From: Saprospiraceae bacterium UBA7328
Lineage (GTDB): Bacteria > Bacteroidota > Bacteroidia > Chitinophagales > Saprospiraceae
DNA length: 9,978 bases
Assembly (NCBI GenBank): GCA_002471345.1
Contig: DKPS01000100.1
Location: 1 to 9,978, forward strand
Direction: 5' to 3'
Shown here: piece after piece, positions 6,229-9,978 of the stretch
How the letters are laid out: each line of letters begins with the position of its first letter
Numbering within the stretch: the first letter of the stretch is position 1
Notes under the pieces: model-generated
Seen by the model: the letters and a program-made list of their open reading frames with translations, nothing else
What the model was told of the DNA's origin: nothing
Databases searched by the model: none
Program-made: the position numbers and the translations under genes

Positions 6229-9200
6229 ATGACCCCGCATAACAGAATAATCCTTATTGGTTTTTTAATCTTGCCATTTATTTGTCTTTCACAAAAAGTC
6301 ACAAACACAGAGCCCTCATCGATTCATAAAAGCCCTTCCACTTACAAAACACTCATTGATTGTAGTGTCTTGTCTTCTACTTCCATCTATGTAGATAGTT
6401 CTGCAGTTAATGGATTGCAATCTGGTCTGTCATGGGATGATGCATTTATTGATCTTTCTACTGCTTTAAGATCAGCAAAAGTATGCCCTGGTCGAGTAGA
6501 TAGTATTCTTGTTGGAAAAGGAACTTACTATCCCCAAGACAGTCTTGGGGTTTTGCCTTCAGAACCTATGAATATGAGTTTTACGCTTACAGATAGCCTT
6601 GTGCTTTTAGGAGGTTTTGACCCATCAGGTGGTGTAACTACTCTTGGTCAAAGAGATTGGGAGACTTATAGGACTGTGTTAAGCGGAGATCTATTGCAAA
6701 ATGATTCTACTGATTACCATATACTTTATGATATAGATGATAATCTTGAGCGAGAAGACAATGCCCGACACATTATAGATCAGACACATTGTCCGCTAAG
6801 TTTGGCTACTACGATAGATGGATTTTATTTTTCTGGTGGAAATGCAGAGGGTGATGAATTTGAAGAAGAGAATGGGGGCGCAATTCTTCTTATAGATGCT
6901 AGTCCTACCATAAGAGATTGTGAGTTCATTTATAATAGTGCTGATGATGAAGGAGGAGCAATTTTTGGTGATACTCTTTCCGCTCCACATTTTACAAGAG
7001 TAACTTTCGTGAACAATTTTGCGGATGATGATGGAGGTGCCATCTTGAATAAGGATAGCATGTACTTTGATGATTGTCTATTCGAACACAATATTACAGA
7101 TGATGATGGAGGTGCTATTTGTTCTGATAGTAGTGCTTTCACTTACATTGTGAATTCCTATTTCTTATTTAACGATGCTTATGAAGAAGGAGGAGCCATA
7201 TACAGTGATTATGGTTCATTTCTCCATGTTGACAGTAGCATTTTTTCAGAAAATATTGGTGATATTGTAGGTGGAGCTATAAGTATATATGGAGCAAAGT
7301 CATTAATTAGCTCTTCTGAATTTGATTACAATTTTTCATATTTAGCAGGAGGAGGCATTCATTCAGTGCAGAGCCAATTGGAAATTGAGAATTGTAGTTT
7401 TAATGATAACGAATCAGAACATGGAGGAGGCATATTTTCTCTTAAGGAAAGTGTCCTTGGTCCATTGAAGAGCCCTCATTCAGAATTGCCGACTAAATCT
7501 ATTTTGGGAGGATTCGAACCTTTTTTAAAGGTGTATGGCTCCCACTTCAATAATAATTTTGCTGATTATGCAGGAGGAGCTATTACTAACGTAGAGGGAG
7601 ACGTAGAGATAGCAACATCCAGGTTTAATGGAAATGAATCAGAATTTGGAGGAGCAGTTTCAAATGGTGTCGTTGAGGTATTAGCTCCATTTAAAGAAAA
7701 TTTTACTGCTCAAATACCGCTCAAATGCCTTGATTGTGTATTGGAATTTAATGGCGGGGAAATGTCGATAGACAGCAGCACATTTAAAAATAATCTTGCC
7801 TTTTTTGGTATAGGTGGAGGAATAGGAGTACATAAAGGAGAATTAAAAATGACCAATAGCCAATTGGATAGTAATTTGGCTTTTTGGGGTGGGGCTATAA
7901 TGTCAGTTGATGCATTCCTAGATATTGATTCTGCGCATTTCTTCTCAGATAGTGCCTATGTTGGCGGCGCTATCTTTAGTATAAGTAGCAATTTGGGATT
8001 TTTAGAAGATCCACAATTTTCTCCACCACAGCTTATGGGAATGACCTTTATTCGGAATTCTACATTTTTATCAAATTGGAGCGAGGAAGTTGGAGGTGCA
8101 CTTATGAATGTAGATATAGACCTTTCAGTAGATGGCAATATTTTCAAAGCCAATGAATCAGTAGCGGCAGGTGGGGCAATCTTTGGAGAATACGGTGCAC
8201 TGACTAGTACAAATAATTTATTCTCTGGAAACTATAGCGGAGATGGGGGTGCAATTACGATTGTTGGAGATATAGGCGTTGATCCTATTACATTTTTTAG
8301 TAAAGCCGGCAAAAAAAGCACTAAAAAATTTAAGAAGCCAAACTCTGTTGAGCGTTTAGAAGAAAGTTCTTGTCTGGCTAAGTCGAATCGACCAATTGGC
8401 CCTAATGAATATGTTTTTATCAATAATACATTTGGATTTAATGAGGCCGTCTATGATGGAGGAGCTATGTTCGTGCATAATGCAGAGGACGTTTATATCA
8501 TAAATTCTATTATCTCTGGCAATAGAGATAGTTCCGGACTTGATAGTATGTTCTCCGGAGTGTATAATGATAATTCAGGTATTTCTTTTGAACATTCATT
8601 GGTTCAAGGTTCTGGTGGCAGCATGTCATGGGAAAATGATCTTGGAATAGATGTAGGAAATAATATCGATTCTGATCCTCTATTCATTATGAATACGGAT
8701 ACAACGCATCTACCGAATAGTACAGGTGATCTCCGTCTTTTGACTTGTTCACCTGCTGTTAATGTAGGTAAGGATACGACAGGGCTAGGATTAGGACAAG
8801 TTGATTTAGATGATAATCCAAGAATATTTGGTCCTGCAATTGACATGGGAGCTTTTGAATTACAATCAATACTCTTGGGTGATCTAGTAGTAATTAATAC
8901 GAATGATAGCGGTTGTGGATCATTGCGATATGCTGTTGCGAATGCAGAACCTGGTGATACAATCACATTTGATTCAGGTATCGATGGGACTCCGATCAAA
9001 CTTACTTCAGGAGAAATTTCAATTGATACTAATCTGGTCATCATAGGTAATGACACGATGAATACGATTGTGGATGGAAATGTAAATAGCAGGGTATTTC
9101 ATGTTGGATTGGGTGATACGGTCAAGATGGTAGGTATAAAGATCCAAAATGGTCAATTGGAAGGAAGTAACTGTCCACAAGATTGTGGTGCAGGTATCCT

Positions 9201-9978
9201 AAATTTTGGAGTTTTGAATCTAGATAGGGTGGCAATCGTAAATAATACTGTCGAGGATACCATCATAGTAGCATTTGGCGGAGGATTAGGCCTAGGAGGA
9301 GGAGGGCTTTATAATAATGGAGGAGACGTAGAAATAAAAAATTCATGCTTCATCAAGAATGAAGCACTAAATAACCATAACTATCAACATGCAGATGGTG
9401 CAGCTATATATAACCTGAACGGTAATGTTGAATTGTATAATTCTTTGTTTTACCAAAACGATGCAGATGATGATGGGGCAGCTGTGTATAATATTGGTAC
9501 TTCTGGTCAAGGATTGGTTTCAATGAATGAAGTTGAGATAAAGGACAATCTTGCAGGAAATCATGGAGCAATTTTTAATCATTTAAGCAATACTGTAATA
9601 AGAATCGATAATTCGACAATATCTGGTAATTCCGGAATAGGAGCCGGAGCCATATTTAATAATGGATCAGTATTCATAAATAAGACAGAGATAGTGGGTA
9701 ACTCTGGAGTTCAGGGAGGAGCAATATTTAACAGCAGTTCTACTTTGGAAATCACTAATTCTATTTTATCGGGAAACTTATCTACAGATGAAGGGGGTGC
9801 AATCTTTAATCAAGGATTTTTGTCCGCTACCCCTGTTGTATTAAAAAATTCCACATTATCAGGGAATAAATCAGGTAAGTCTGGAGGTGCTATTTACAAC
9901 AATAACTTGGGTGTATCTACCACTATAGATATGGCCAATACGATAATTGCCCTAAATATTGATGATGGTTCTGGACCT
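6229..9978 (+). CDS. Giant Pmp-like parallel beta-helix surface protein (3' partial)
   Basis: The frame is open for 1250 codons from ATG 6229 to the window end with no stop. Residues 1-22 look like a Sec signal peptide ending near CLSQ, without a lipobox. Residues 53-102 (IYVDSSA..., SWDDAF, VGKGTYYP) are the usual opening of Bacteroidota parallel beta-helix proteins. Residues 216-750 carry at least 17 GGAI-like turns, mostly 25-27 residues apart, alternating with F/S-x-x-N strands as in chlamydial polymorphic outer membrane protein repeats. Residues 841-877 (SPAVNVG ... DMGAFE) form a choice-of-anchor-Q module. A second cassette starts at about 886 (NTNDSGCGSLRYAV, DTITF) and continues as GAIFN repeats to the window edge. 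A sorting domain is expected beyond the end, but its type is unseen. The role is probably adhesion or another surface function; no catalytic residues are evident. It is divergent from the propeller gene. Confidence 0.88.
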   Translation, partial: MTPHNRIILIGFLILPFICLSQKVTNTEPSSIHKSPSTYKTLIDCSVLSSTSIYVDSSAVNGLQSGLSWDDAFIDLSTALRSAKVCPGRVDSILVGKGTYYPQDSLGVLPSEPMNMSFTLTDSLVLLGGFDPSGGVTTLGQRDWETYRTVLSGDLLQNDSTDYHILYDIDDNLEREDNARHIIDQTHCPLSLATTIDGFYFSGGNAEGDEFEEENGGAILLIDASPTIRDCEFIYNSADDEGGAIFGDTLSAPHFTRVTFVNNFADDDGGAILNKDSMYFDDCLFEHNITDDDGGAICSDSSAFTYIVNSYFLFNDAYEEGGAIYSDYGSFLHVDSSIFSENIGDIVGGAISIYGAKSLISSSEFDYNFSYLAGGGIHSVQSQLEIENCSFNDNESEHGGGIFSLKESVLGPLKSPHSELPTKSILGGFEPFLKVYGSHFNNNFADYAGGAITNVEGDVEIATSRFNGNESEFGGAVSNGVVEVLAPFKENFTAQIPLKCLDCVLEFNGGEMSIDSSTFKNNLAFFGIGGGIGVHKGELKMTNSQLDSNLAFWGGAIMSVDAFLDIDSAHFFSDSAYVGGAIFSISSNLGFLEDPQFSPPQLMGMTFIRNSTFLSNWSEEVGGALMNVDIDLSVDGNIFKANESVAAGGAIFGEYGALTSTNNLFSGNYSGDGGAITIVGDIGVDPITFFSKAGKKSTKKFKKPNSVERLEESSCLAKSNRPIGPNEYVFINNTFGFNEAVYDGGAMFVHNAEDVYIINSIISGNRDSSGLDSMFSGVYNDNSGISFEHSLVQGSGGSMSWENDLGIDVGNNIDSDPLFIMNTDTTHLPNSTGDLRLLTCSPAVNVGKDTTGLGLGQVDLDDNPRIFGPAIDMGAFELQSILLGDLVVINTNDSGCGSLRYAVANAEPGDTITFDSGIDGTPIKLTSGEISIDTNLVIIGNDTMNTIVDGNVNSRVFHVGLGDTVKMVGIKIQNGQLEGSNCPQDCGAGILNFGVLNLDRVAIVNNTVEDTIIVAFGGGLGLGGGGLYNNGGDVEIKNSCFIKNEALNNHNYQHADGAAIYNLNGNVELYNSLFYQNDADDDGAAVYNIGTSGQGLVSMNEVEIKDNLAGNHGAIFNHLSNTVIRIDNSTISGNSGIGAGAIFNNGSVFINKTEIVGNSGVQGGAIFNSSSTLEITNSILSGNLSTDEGGAIFNQGFLSATPVVLKNSTLSGNKSGKSGGAIYNNNLGVSTTIDMANTIIALNIDDGSGP
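6874..8469 (+). repeat. Cassette 1 of GGAI / FxxN protein repeats
   Basis: GGAI-like tetrads begin at residues 216, 242, 269, 294, 321, 348, 374, 399, 449, 474, 529, 554, 579, 622, 648, 673 and 744. Most steps are 25-27 residues, equal to one beta-helix rung. Steps of 50, 55, 43 and 71 mark insertions rather than lost repeats, because only one FxxN-type strand occurs in each long step. The residues before GGAI are often Asp-rich (DDDGGAI, DDEGGAI), possibly binding calcium. Confidence 0.8.
7024..7115 (+). repeat. 17-base direct repeat inside the GGAI region
   Basis: GATGATGATGGAGGTGC is repeated exactly at 7024..7040 and 7099..7115, encoding DDDGGA in two neighbouring rungs. The 75-base period equals 25 codons, so slippage or recombination between the copies would remove or add exactly one rung without breaking the frame. 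Confidence 0.7.
8749..8859 (+). other. Internal choice-of-anchor-Q module
   Basis: Residues 841-877 of the giant protein run SPAVNVG ... QVDLDDNPR ... AIDMGAFE, the signature of the choice-of-anchor-Q domain. This domain normally closes a beta-helix and precedes the anchoring or sorting region. Here it is followed directly by another beta-helix opening module rather than by a C-terminal sorting signal. Confidence 0.75.
9187..9978 (+). repeat. Cassette 2 of GAIFN-type protein repeats (continues past window)
   Basis: Repeats begin near residues 987, 1024, 1057, 1083, 1113, 1140, 1163, 1189 and 1219. Their form is mainly G-G-A-I-F-N followed by I-x-N-S-x-I-S-G-N. This differs from cassette 1, which lacks the Asn after the tetrad and is rich in Asp before it. 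The last residues (NTIIALNIDDGSG) resemble the end of such a cassette, so the next choice-of-anchor module is probably just beyond the window. Confidence 0.75.

Noticed and set aside
8604..9056. 150-codon minus-strand frame, and similar minus-strand frames between 6796 and 8423
   Set aside because: They lie antisense to the clearly coding beta-helix gene and show only the reflected repeat pattern (PPSSS) expected from GGAI codons.

Overview
The window is AT-rich and reads like a surface-protein region of a member of the Bacteroidota, most likely Saprospiria or a relative. The family assignment is inference. It rests on the mixture of a periplasmic S9 peptidase, parallel beta-helix surface proteins with choice-of-anchor-Q modules, an IPTL-CTERM sorting tail, and Bacteroidota-type promoters (TTG, 17 bases, TAnnTTTG). 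No RNA gene, CRISPR array, integrase or complete insertion sequence was found.

Layout. 1..1050 (+) is the 3' end of a beta-solenoid, adhesin-like gene. 1051..1624 has no intact gene, but its right half (1314..1625, minus strand) is a decayed remnant of a peptidase_S74 / endosialidase-type intramolecular chaperone domain. It carries four in-frame stop codons and directly abuts the next gene. 1625..3664 (-) is an intact secreted S9-family prolyl oligopeptidase-type peptidase. 3886..5787 (-) is a secreted beta-propeller-like protein with a C-terminal VPTLSQW tail. It reads continuously in one frame for 634 codons except for two nonsense codons, so it is called as a pseudogene. 5788..6228 is the divergent intergenic region, with one good promoter candidate for the rightward gene. 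6229..9978 (+) is a very large, 3'-incomplete beta-helix protein of at least 1250 residues, open to the window end. It consists of two successive Pmp-like (GGAI / FxxN) cassettes separated by an internal choice-of-anchor-Q module.

How the parts relate. Apart from the S9 peptidase, which probably degrades peptides in the periplasm, everything here concerns exported or surface-displayed repeat proteins. The two broken loci (S74 remnant and propeller) suggest turnover of surface genes: both show nonsense codons and no obvious frameshift. I see no clear defence, secretion or metabolic operon. The most noteworthy things are the unannotated S74 remnant, the doubly interrupted IPTL-CTERM gene, and the insertions in the giant beta-helix that recur at one position of the rung.
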